This document shows, one piece after another, positions 43,631 to 50,311 of a DNA stretch of 50,311 bases (its first letter is position 1; every line of letters starts with the position of its first letter). The notes under the pieces are model-generated. The model saw only the letters and a list, made by a program, of their open reading frames with translations, ran no database searches and was not told the origin of the DNA. Origin of the DNA: Propionibacteriaceae bacterium (GTDB lineage Bacteria; Actinomycetota; Actinomycetes; Propionibacteriales; Propionibacteriaceae). The translations under genes were made by a program, and so were the position numbers. The DNA is taken from contig JAISCA010000064.1 of assembly GCA_031265875.1 (NCBI GenBank), positions 1 to 50,311 on the forward strand, given 5' to 3'.

Positions 43631-43690
43631 CGCCGAACGGCGACTTACGACGCACGACACGCCGTAACAGATGTTGTAAGTGCTCGCTCG
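43631..43690. repeat. Dispersed palindromic repeat family B, best copy
   Basis: ACTTACGAC (43643-43651) and GTTGTAAGT (43673-43681) are imperfect inverted arms around the core CGACACGCCG (43655-43664), preceded by CGCCGAACGG. Related pieces occur at 118, 19218, 35495 and 50194. No insertion sequence is present. Confidence 0.55.
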
Positions 43691-43743
43691 CGTTGTGTCC
43701 TTGGGGTGAGCGGGCGGTCGCGGCCGGCGGAGCGGAAAGTGAG

Positions 43744-43785
43744 CCGGCCGGGTTCAGCCCCAGGAAAATAGCTGAACCCGGCCGG
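43744..43785 (-). terminator. 15 bp hairpin terminator after the FAD oxidase
   Basis: CCGGCCGGGTTCAGC (43744-43758) pairs perfectly with GCTGAACCCGGCCGG (43771-43785) around a 12-base loop, just past the stop at 43797 on the minus strand. Confidence 0.75.
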
Positions 43786-43796
43786 GGACGAAGGCC

Positions 43797-45197
43797 TTAG
43801 AAGGTCAACTTGCCTGGGTTCATCACCCCGGCCGGGTCGATCATGCGCTTGAGACCGTGCAAGAGGCCGAGACCGACGGCGCCGTGTTCGGCTTCCAGCC
43901 AAGGGGCCCGCTCGTAACCGATGCCATGGTGGTGGCAGATCACAGCCCCCTCGGCGGTGACGACCTCCATGACGTCCTGCCAGAGCTGGTCGTAGGCCAT
44001 CAGGGCTTCGGCCTCGGTCGGCTTGGTGCCGGTCGAGATGACGTACAAGCAGGCTCCGTCGGAGTAGATGTGCGAGACGTGGCCCATGACCTTGTCCATG
44101 GTCCGGCCGGCCGCCTGGCGCATGGCCTCCATCACCTTGGGCAGGGCCGACCAGGAGGCGGCGATCTCGATGGCCTCGGCCACGCCGCCGTCGCGGGCGA
44201 CCTGGTCGGACATCCAAGAGACGTCGAAACGCTTCCGCTCCCAGGACTGGGCCGGCTCCTCGCCCATGTCACGGCCACCTTGACCAGCCGCCACCCGAGC
44301 CACGATCTGAGCTTGGACCTGGGTCAGTTCGGCCGCCCCCTCGTACAACAGGACCATCAGCCAGGAACCGTCCGCGGCCGTGAACTGGGTGTGCTTGGCC
44401 GCCGTCTCGACCGGGTCGTAGATCCTCAAGACGGCCGGCACGACACCAGCCGCCTGCATCGTCCGGGTGGTGTCGAGGGCGGCTTCGAAGCTGTCGAAGG
44501 CGAAGGAGGCGTACAACCTGGTCTGAGGGATCGGGATGACCTTGAGGGTGACCTCGGTGATGACGCCGAAGCAGCCCTCGGAGCCCAGGAAGAGCTGGCG
44601 TAGATCCGGCCCGGTCGAGGCCCGGGGCGAGTTGTGGGATTGGTAGACGTCGCCCGAAGGCAGGACCACCCGCAGCTCGGCCAGCCGGTCCTCGACGCTG
44701 CCGTAGAGGCTGGAGAAGGTGCCCGTCCCCCGCATCGTCATCGACCCGGCCACCCCGGCCACGTAGAAGGACTGCGGGTAATGACCGCCGGTCAAACCGT
44801 GCTTGTTCAGCTCGGCTTCCAGGTCGGACAGCAGGATCGAACCTTGGACGCGGGCCAGCCGGTTGTAGGGGTCGATCTCCAGGACTTGGTTGAAATGCCT
44901 GAGATCGAGCAGGACGCCGCCCCGCAACGGGATCTGGGAGCCCATGACCGACGAGCCGGGGCCCCGCGGTGTGACCGGCACGCCGTTGGCGGCGCACCAC
45001 TTCAGGACGGCCGCGATGTCGGCCTCGTCCTTCGGCGTCACCACGGCCTCGGCCAAAGCGATGGTCTGACCGGCCCGTTCCAGCTTCTGCGACCGGTAAC
45101 TGGCGTCACGGGACAAGGGTGTCAAGACGGCCGGATCGATCGACACCCGGTCGGGGCCGACCAATTGGCTGAGTTGGTCGATTTGTTCAGAGTTCAT
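43797..45197 (-). CDS. FAD-binding oxidoreductase (VAO/PCMH fold)
   Basis: 466 residues. The FAD-binding region shows TPRGPGSSVMGSQIPLRGGVLL and GGHYPQSFYVAGVAGSMTMRGTG. The C-terminus has the family His-rich end CHHHGIGYERAPWL and MIDPAGVMNPGKLTF. The closest recognisable type is the alkyldihydroxyacetone-phosphate synthase/glycolate oxidase superfamily. The substrate is unknown. The gene starts at ATG 45197 (GAAAGGC upstream) and lies 113 bases downstream of an IclR regulator on the same strand, a common pairing for regulated catabolic enzymes. Confidence 0.85.
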   Translation of the reverse strand: MNSEQIDQLSQLVGPDRVSIDPAVLTPLSRDASYRSQKLERAGQTIALAEAVVTPKDEADIAAVLKWCAANGVPVTPRGPGSSVMGSQIPLRGGVLLDLRHFNQVLEIDPYNRLARVQGSILLSDLEAELNKHGLTGGHYPQSFYVAGVAGSMTMRGTGTFSSLYGSVEDRLAELRVVLPSGDVYQSHNSPRASTGPDLRQLFLGSEGCFGVITEVTLKVIPIPQTRLYASFAFDSFEAALDTTRTMQAAGVVPAVLRIYDPVETAAKHTQFTAADGSWLMVLLYEGAAELTQVQAQIVARVAAGQGGRDMGEEPAQSWERKRFDVSWMSDQVARDGGVAEAIEIAASWSALPKVMEAMRQAAGRTMDKVMGHVSHIYSDGACLYVISTGTKPTEAEALMAYDQLWQDVMEVVTAEGAVICHHHGIGYERAPWLEAEHGAVGLGLLHGLKRMIDPAGVMNPGKLTF

Positions 45198-45310
45198 TAC
45201 GAGTTGCCTTTCAGTTACGTCTCGGGCCGCGTTCGACCAGCGGAGCGGGTCGTCCGGTCGTGCAGTCGGTTGGTTGGAATCGGTCGGTGGCCCAGGTCAG
45301 CCCTGACCCG

Positions 45311-46129
45311 TCACTTGGGCTCGCCGCCGATGGAGAGCGAGAACTCCCGGGCGGCGGATTTCATGGCTCGAAGACAACTATCCGCGACCCGGACCTCTCG
45401 GTCGGTGGCCCAGGTCATGGACAAGGTCCCCACGACCTGGCGCCGGTTGCCCCAGATCGGCACGGCCACACAGCACAGTCCGACCGCCACCTCGTGATTG
45501 TCGAGAGCGAAGCCTTGACTCAGGATCCGCTCGCATTCCTCGCGCAGACGATCCGGCTGAGTGATCGTGTTCGGGGTCAAACGAGTCAGAGCGCGGGTGA
45601 CATAGGCGTCGACGGCCGACCGTTGATGGGCCAAGAAGATCTTGCCCGAGGCGCTGGCGTGGGCCGGGCGGCGGCTGCCCACCCGGACGGACCGGTTGAT
45701 CTGGCGCGATGAAGCCGCCACCGTCACGACCGAGCCCTGCTCGTAGACCGTGCAGTGGACCATCTGATTGGTCATACGGGCCAATTCGTCGACTCTAACG
45801 GCGGATTGGCGGACGAATTCGCGCTGGCGCGAGGATTGCCGGGCCAGCTCTTCCACCAGCGGACCCAAGCGATAGCAGTTGGATTGTTGTCCGGTTTGTT
45901 CGACCACCCCGAGCGATATCAGCGAGCTGATATAGCGATAGACGGTCCGCCGAGGCATACCCGTCTCCGTGCAGAGCCGGGCCACCCCGACGCCGCCAGG
46001 CCCTGATCCAGACAGAACCTGGATCAGCGCGAAAGCGTTCTCGACAGTCGTCAGCCCTTCGGTGGGTCGAACCATGTCTTCCATCTTCGGCGTCTGATCC
46101 GACGCTTTTAAAGTCTTGTGCCGTTCCAT
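45311..46129 (-). CDS. IclR-family transcriptional regulator
   Basis: 272 residues. The N-terminal winged helix (about 25-85) shows VARLCTETGMPRRTVYRYISSL and is followed by the IclR effector domain, with HASASGKIFLAH and GFALDNHEVAVGLCCVAVPIW typical of the family. It likely controls the adjacent FAD-oxidase gene and its substrate's use. ATG 46129 follows GGAGAGGC; MEDM starts at 46084 or 46075 are alternatives. The 245-base gap upstream has a CAGGCGGG/CCCGCCTG hairpin (46152-46180) but no gene. Confidence 0.87.
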   Translation of the reverse strand: MERHKTLKASDQTPKMEDMVRPTEGLTTVENAFALIQVLSGSGPGGVGVARLCTETGMPRRTVYRYISSLISLGVVEQTGQQSNCYRLGPLVEELARQSSRQREFVRQSAVRVDELARMTNQMVHCTVYEQGSVVTVAASSRQINRSVRVGSRRPAHASASGKIFLAHQRSAVDAYVTRALTRLTPNTITQPDRLREECERILSQGFALDNHEVAVGLCCVAVPIWGNRRQVVGTLSMTWATDREVRVADSCLRAMKSAAREFSLSIGGEPK

Positions 46130-46374
46130 GGCATCGCCTCTCCGGCCCGGTCAGGCGGGCTCATCGGCCGACCCCGCCTGGCTGGGAGACCCACCTGGAC
46201 GACTGGGCTGGAGTCTCTGAGTCCAGCGCTGGCCCCACCAATCGGCGCGACCTGACGCGGGCGCTGATGGGACCTCACTGGAGCGGCGGCTGAGTCGACG
46301 CTTCGATTATGGCCCCGGCGCCCAAATCGGCTCCGGCCGGGGCTCCCCCGCTAGTGTCCGGCGCTGGGTCTCCC
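46130..46374. other. Gene-free gap between the IclR gene and the histidine kinase
   Basis: Nothing beyond a CAGGCGGG/CCCGCCTG hairpin (46152-46159/46173-46180) and a weak CATAAT -10 for the IclR gene (minus strand) is seen. Confidence 0.35.
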
Positions 46375-47373
46375 TCAACCCGCTGACAGCGGCAGGCGGA
46401 GGGCGAAGACGGCCCCGTCCTGACTGGACGACTCGACCGTCAAAGCGCCGCCCGAGCCTTGGGCGATCTCGTTGACCAGGGCCAAGCCGAGCCCGAAGCC
46501 CCGCCGCCGGCCCGACTCCGGGCCATGGGCGAAACGCTCGAACAGCCGCTCCGGATCGATGCCAGCCAAACCGGGGCCTTGGTCACGCACCCGGAGGACG
46601 GCCCAGCCCTCCTCGACGGTCGAACTGACCTCGACCTGGCCCAAGTCCGGCGAGTGCTGAATGGCGTTGTCGACTAGGGCGACGATGGCGCGTTCCAGCG
46701 GCTGCGCCGCCAACGCCACCGTCGGCTCCTCCCGTAGTGTCAAAATAACCTTGACATTAGCCTCTCGGGCCAGCAGATCGAGTGCGTCGACGGCCCGCCG
46801 GGCCGCCTCGGCCAGCTCGGTCCGGCCCGGCCCGGACTGAGCCGCCCCTTCAGCCGCCAACAGCAGTTCGTCCAGCACCTCCCTCATCCGGTTGGTGTCA
46901 CGACGCAACTCGACCAAGGTCAAAGCCACCGTCTCGCCCCGCTCCAACCGTCGCCCCAGCAGCTGGACCCGGGAGTCCAAGACGGTCAAGGGGGTGCGTA
47001 GCTCGTGGGCGGCGTCGGCCACGAAGTGGCGCTGTAGGTCGAGGGCTTGGGACAGCGGGGCGACGGCTCGCCGGGCGGCCAACCAGCCGACCAGACCGAG
47101 CAGAGCCACCCCGGCCAGGCAGACGACGGCCAAGACCACCATCAAGTGATTGACCTCGACCACCCAGACGCCTTCGATCGGACCGGGCCAACGCGGCCCC
47201 GGCTGCCAGGGCAGTCCGGACGGGCGGGGCCGGCCCTCCGGCCGGGAACCGGCCACGATGGTGGCCACCAACACCCCGGCCGCCACCAACAGGACGAAGA
47301 CCGAGGCGACGGCGACGTAGAGTCCGACCGAGAGGGAAGCCCGCCGCACCCGGCGTCCGTCCGCGCTGGCCAT
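46375..47373 (-). CDS. Two-component sensor histidine kinase
   Basis: 332 residues. Two membrane helices (about 15-38 and 75-95) enclose a short extracytoplasmic loop of about 35 residues rich in Pro/Gly/Arg. The H-box is VADAAHELRTPLTVL, and N, G1 and G2 boxes are LVDNAIQHS, VRDQGPGL and RRGFGLGLALV. The tiny sensor loop suggests membrane or envelope sensing. It starts 12 bases after the response-regulator stop, in one operon. Confidence 0.9.
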   Translation of the reverse strand: MASADGRRVRRASLSVGLYVAVASVFVLLVAAGVLVATIVAGSRPEGRPRPSGLPWQPGPRWPGPIEGVWVVEVNHLMVVLAVVCLAGVALLGLVGWLAARRAVAPLSQALDLQRHFVADAAHELRTPLTVLDSRVQLLGRRLERGETVALTLVELRRDTNRMREVLDELLLAAEGAAQSGPGRTELAEAARRAVDALDLLAREANVKVILTLREEPTVALAAQPLERAIVALVDNAIQHSPDLGQVEVSSTVEEGWAVLRVRDQGPGLAGIDPERLFERFAHGPESGRRRGFGLGLALVNEIAQGSGGALTVESSSQDGAVFALRLPLSAG

Positions 47374-47385
47374 AGCCCACCCGCC

Positions 47386-48081
47386 TCAGTCCGGCTGGCC
47401 CAGGCGGTAGCCGCGCGAGCGCACCGTCTCGACCATCGAGTGACAGGTCTTCTTGCGTAAGTAGTGGACGTAGGTGTCGACCGTGCCGGGAGTGTCCCCC
47501 CGTTCGAAGACGGCCGACAGAATCTCCTCCCGGCTGAAGACATGCTCCGGGCTCTGGCTGAGCAACCCCAACAGAGCCGACTCGGCGGCGGTCAAGGTGA
47601 CCCGGCCGCCGGACGGCGGATAGATCGTGTCGTTGTCGGGGGTGAAGAGCCAGTCGCCCAGGTGGACCCGGCGGCCGTCGGCGGCGAAACCGCGCCGCAA
47701 AGCGCGCAGCCGGGCCAGCAGCTCCTCGAAGTCGAAGGGTTTGACCAGATAGTCGTTGGCGCCGCCGTCCAGCCCCTCGACCCGCTGCTCGACCGTGCCC
47801 AGGGCGGTCAACAACAGCACCGGCGTGGTGACGTGGGCCCGCCGGATGGCCCGCACTAGTGACACCCCGTCCAACCCGGGCAGCCGCCGATCCACCACCA
47901 TGAGGTCGTAATGCCGCCGCAGAGCCAGCTCCAGGGCGGCCTCGCCGCTGGCCGCCTGATCGACTCGGTAGACCTCGCTCAAGACCTCGGCCGTGATGGC
48001 GGCCAGGGCCGGATCGTCCTCGACCAGGAGCAAACTGGGACTCGGCTGGTCGAAGGAGCCGGGCGGAGCGGAGGTGACCAT
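47386..48081 (-). CDS. Two-component response regulator, OmpR family
   Basis: 231 residues. The receiver domain has the acidic pocket LLLVEDD (about 17-23), phospho-acceptor Asp in LMVVDRRLPG (near 66) and Lys in VKPFDFEE. The DNA-binding winged helix ends with FSREEILSAVFER and VDTYVHYLRKK. It pairs with the downstream kinase. CACAAT lies 6 bases before ATG 48081 with no ribosome site, indicating a leaderless mRNA. The operon is divergent from the split transketolase; a link to sugar metabolism is inferred only from position. Confidence 0.92.
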   Translation of the reverse strand: MVTSAPPGSFDQPSPSLLLVEDDPALAAITAEVLSEVYRVDQAASGEAALELALRRHYDLMVVDRRLPGLDGVSLVRAIRRAHVTTPVLLLTALGTVEQRVEGLDGGANDYLVKPFDFEELLARLRALRRGFAADGRRVHLGDWLFTPDNDTIYPPSGGRVTLTAAESALLGLLSQSPEHVFSREEILSAVFERGDTPGTVDTYVHYLRKKTCHSMVETVRSRGYRLGQPD

Positions 48082-48087
48082 GGGGCC

Positions 48088-48093
48088 ATTGTG
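48088..48093 (-). promoter_or_regulatory. -10 element CACAAT for a leaderless response-regulator mRNA
   Basis: CACAAT on the minus strand is 6 bases before ATG 48081, with no Shine-Dalgarno sequence. Confidence 0.4.
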
Positions 48094-48247
48094 ACGCGCT
48101 GATCTCAGACAGGTCTAAGAATCGCCCGGCCCAACCGATCGACGGCCTGGCCGCGGTGGGCCACCAGGTCCCGTGGCACCGCCGCCGCGCGCCCTATGCT
48201 GGGGCTTGAGCACGATTGAGGCGAAGGCCAAGCGCTGGCGCTTGGGA

Positions 48248-48284
48248 GTGAGCCGATTGAGCGTTCGAGACTCGTCAGAGTCGA
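48248..48284 (+). repeat. Dispersed repeat family A
   Basis: GTGAGCCGATTGAGCGTTCG followed by the palindrome GACTC-gtca-GAGTC. It is in the leader region of the transketolase genes, upstream of the ribosome site AGGAGAAG. Confidence 0.55.
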
Positions 48285-48307
48285 TCCGCACCCGCAGGAG
48301 AAGCCCC

Positions 48308-49159
48308 ATGAGCACACTCTCAGAGGTCGAGCTGAGCCACTTGCGCCAGACCGCCAACCGTTTGCGGCAGCACACGGTGGCGATGCTGGCAGCGGCCCAG
48401 TCCGGTCATTCGGCCGGGCCTTTGGGCATGGCCGAGATCATGACGGCGCTGTATTTCTCGGTCATGCGCCACGACCCCAAACGGCCCAATTGGGAGGAGC
48501 GCGACGTCTTCTTCCTCAGCAACGGGCACACCGCCCCCGTGCTGTACGCCGCCCTGGCCGAAGCGGGTTATTTCCCGCTCCAGGAGCTGGGCTCCCTGCG
48601 TCGTTTCGGTTCCCGCCTCCAAGGCCACCCCGAGCGCGGCGCCTTGCCCGGCTTGGAGTCGACCTCCGGGCCGCTGGGCGAGGGCCTCAGCCAAGCGGCC
48701 GGTTACGCCTACGCCCTGAAGCACTTGAACCCGGCCCCGCGCCGTTTCTGCTACGTCGTGATGGGCGACGGCGAACTGAACGAGGGCAACGTCTGGGAAG
48801 CCGCCATGTTCGCCAGCAAGTACGGCTTGGGCCAGCTGATCGCCCTGATCGACCGTAACTACATCCAGATCGACGGCTCGACCGAAGCTGTCATGCCCCT
48901 GGACGACCTGGCGGCCAAGTGGCGCGCCTTCGGCTGGCACACCTTGGAGATCGACGGCAACGACGTGGCCCAGGTGGTGGCGGCCTGCCACGCCGGACAG
49001 GCGGTGCGCTCCCGGCCCAGCGTCATCATCGCCCACACCGTGCCCGGAGCCGGGGTCGACTTCATGGAGTACGACTACCGCTGGCACGGCCAGGCGCCGA
49101 ACCGGGAGGAGGCCGAAGAGGCCTTGGCCCAGCTGTCCGAAGTGGAGGCCCGACTGTGA
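48308..49159 (+). CDS. Transketolase, N-terminal subunit
   Basis: 283 residues. It binds thiamine diphosphate through GDGELNEGNVWEAAMFASKYGL (read as GDGELxEG..WEA) with the closing NYIQIDG; SNGHTAP and LGEGLSQAAGYAYALK are also typical. It forms a heteromeric transketolase with the next gene, cutting and transferring two-carbon ketol units. Split transketolases also occur in other actinobacteria and archaea. ATG 48308 follows AGGAGAAGCCCC; upstream in-frame codons belong to non-coding repeat sequence. Confidence 0.93.
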   Translation: MSTLSEVELSHLRQTANRLRQHTVAMLAAAQSGHSAGPLGMAEIMTALYFSVMRHDPKRPNWEERDVFFLSNGHTAPVLYAALAEAGYFPLQELGSLRRFGSRLQGHPERGALPGLESTSGPLGEGLSQAAGYAYALKHLNPAPRRFCYVVMGDGELNEGNVWEAAMFASKYGLGQLIALIDRNYIQIDGSTEAVMPLDDLAAKWRAFGWHTLEIDGNDVAQVVAACHAGQAVRSRPSVIIAHTVPGAGVDFMEYDYRWHGQAPNREEAEEALAQLSEVEARL

Positions 49160-50151
49160 CCATGGTCAAACTGACCGATTACCCGGTCGAGACTTCGGCT
49201 CTGAGCACAGGCGGGCCGGTCGAGCCCATCCGCCAGGGCTTCGGCCGGGGCCTGGTGGCTGCGGGCGAACGTAACAGCAAGGTGCTGGCGCTGTGCGCCG
49301 ATCTGACCGACTCGACCTCGATGCGGGCCTTCGCCGACCGCTTCCCGGAGCGTTTCATCGAGGTCGGCGTGGCGGAGCAGAACCTGGTGACGGTGGCGGC
49401 CGGGCTGGCCCACGCCGGTTTCATCCCCTTCACCGCCTCCTACGCCGCCTTCAGCCCTGGCCGCAGCTGGGAGCAGATCAAGACCACGGCCAGCCTGAAC
49501 CGGCAGCCGGTCAAGATCGTCGGCGCCCACGCCGGCTTGGTGACCGGCCTGGACGGCGCCACCCACCAGATGCTGGAGGACATCGCTTTGATGCGGGTGA
49601 TCCCGAACATGGTCGTGCTGGCGCCGGGCGACGCCCGCGAGGCCGAGAAGGCCACCTTGGCCCTGGCCGCCGACGAGCGGCCGGGGTACATCCGGCTGGC
49701 TCGCGAAGCCACCTCGCTGTTCAGCCAGTCCGACGCCCCCTTCGAGATCGGCCCGGCCTACCAGTTGACCATCGGCCATGATGTCACGGTGGTCGCCACC
49801 GGCCCCATGACGCCGGAGGCCCTGCACGCGGCCGACTTGCTGACGGACCAGAACATCGCGGCCGAGGTCATCCACTGCCCCACCGTCAAACCGCTCGACC
49901 TCGACACCATCTGGGCCAGCGCCAAGCGCACTCGGCGGGTGGTGACGGTCGAGGAGGGCCAGATCATCGGCGGCTTGGGCTCGGCCGTGGCCGAAGGCCT
50001 GAGCGAGGTCCACCCGGTGCCGGTCAAGCGCCTGGGGGTGCAGGACCGCTTCGGCCAGACCGGCCAGCCCCAGGAGCTGTGGAACGCCTACGAGCTGTCC
50101 GCCTCCCACCTGGCCCGCCAGATCGGCGCCTTCGTCCGCCAGTCCCGCTGA
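49156..50151 (+). CDS. Transketolase, C-terminal subunit
   Basis: 331 residues. It holds the pyrimidine-binding domain with the catalytic Glu in EVGVAEQNLVTVAAGLA, plus the C-terminal transketolase domain (HDVTVVATGPMTPEALHAADLL). GTG 49156 overlaps the N-subunit stop (GTGA), so the two subunits are coupled; ATG 49162 is an alternative. Product could be a transketolase or a 1-deoxyxylulose-5-phosphate-synthase-like enzyme acting on an unusual sugar; the split form leaves this open. It is the last gene before the right-hand insertion-sequence copy. Confidence 0.92.
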   Translation: MTMVKLTDYPVETSALSTGGPVEPIRQGFGRGLVAAGERNSKVLALCADLTDSTSMRAFADRFPERFIEVGVAEQNLVTVAAGLAHAGFIPFTASYAAFSPGRSWEQIKTTASLNRQPVKIVGAHAGLVTGLDGATHQMLEDIALMRVIPNMVVLAPGDAREAEKATLALAADERPGYIRLAREATSLFSQSDAPFEIGPAYQLTIGHDVTVVATGPMTPEALHAADLLTDQNIAAEVIHCPTVKPLDLDTIWASAKRTRRVVTVEEGQIIGGLGSAVAEGLSEVHPVPVKRLGVQDRFGQTGQPQELWNAYELSASHLARQIGAFVRQSR

Positions 50152-50185
50152 GCCGGCGGCGGTTCCAGCCGCCGAGAGTGGGGTT

Positions 50186-50202
50186 AAGACAACCGACACG
50201 CC
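50186..50202. repeat. Dispersed repeat core next to the right-hand insertion sequence
   Basis: CCGACACGCC (50193-50202) directly abuts the insertion-sequence end, the same motif and side as at the left edge. Confidence 0.4.
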
Positions 50203-50311
50203 GGCGATTTCTAGCGGTCAACGCAACGTCGGGTTGATTTGATGTGGTTCAGCATAGGTGCGGGTGGGGTGGGAGTGTGTTTTGTCTTCTCGGGGTCGAG
50301 TGTGGGGCTGG
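50203..50311. mobile_element. End of an insertion sequence truncated by the window edge (right copy)
   Basis: Exact reverse complement of 9-117. Both copies point outward, so their internal parts lie beyond the window on each side. No coding frame is visible in this fragment. Confidence 0.55.

Noticed and set aside
1-50311. Composite transposon or plasmid bounded by inverted insertion sequences
   Set aside because: The interior carries topA, holB, tmk, typA, dtd and mshD, which are chromosomal housekeeping genes.

Overview
The window is about 50.3 kb of high-GC DNA with an actinobacterial gene set. Markers are mycothiol synthase (mshD), a GlnR-type nitrogen regulator, an Ssd/TadZ-led tad locus downstream of topA-tmk-holB, and a ferric-nitrobindin-like gene next to ygfZ. 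The overall style suggests an actinomycete, perhaps Propionibacteriales; that placement is a guess. No rRNA, tRNA or CRISPR array was seen. Both ends carry the same ~109 bp sequence in inverted orientation (9-117 and 50203-50311). The simplest reading is that the contig is bounded by two copies of one multi-copy insertion sequence.

Layout. 0.2-8.3 kb: a DoxX-like membrane protein, the topA-tmk-holB replication operon, a CoA-pyrophosphatase-type NUDIX, a holin-superfamily membrane protein and a methyltransferase. 8.4-14.0 kb: a tad (Flp pilus) locus in two units, tadZ/ssd-tadA-tadB-tadC and then flp pilin-tadE-tadG-like. 14.1-20.9 kb: a methyltransferase, a very large two-domain glycosyltransferase fusion, and an O-antigen-ligase-like protein. 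21-24.4 kb: a small HTH protein, ilvD with a possible attenuator, a YbjQ-family protein and a MutT-like NUDIX. 24.3-29.5 kb: an mshD-ppk operon in which PPK1 has an N-terminal extension of roughly 735 residues. 29.8-32.4 kb: the metNIQ methionine importer. 32.5-39.4 kb: glcD-like oxidase, glnR, dtd, an undetected-size membrane smORF overlapping a nitrobindin-like gene, ygfZ and typA. 39.6-41 kb: an AT-richer island with one secreted protein and one lipoprotein. 41-50.2 kb: aldo/keto reductase, Eis-like acetyltransferase, IclR regulator with an FAD oxidase, an OmpR-type two-component system, and a split transketolase.

How genes connect. Several genes have a TAnnnT-like hexamer (often TAGGCT) 6-7 bases before the start codon and no Shine-Dalgarno, which suggests leaderless transcripts. 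The two tad promoters share a pair of DnaA-box-like 9-mers spaced 30-31 bases apart, which would allow coordinated control of pilus machinery and pilin. Two families of intergenic palindromic repeats are scattered through the window. The terminal insertion-sequence copies abut the core of one of them, with empty copies elsewhere in the window.

Limits. All functions are assigned by motif recognition from the sequence and memory of protein families. No alignment, structure prediction or database search was run.
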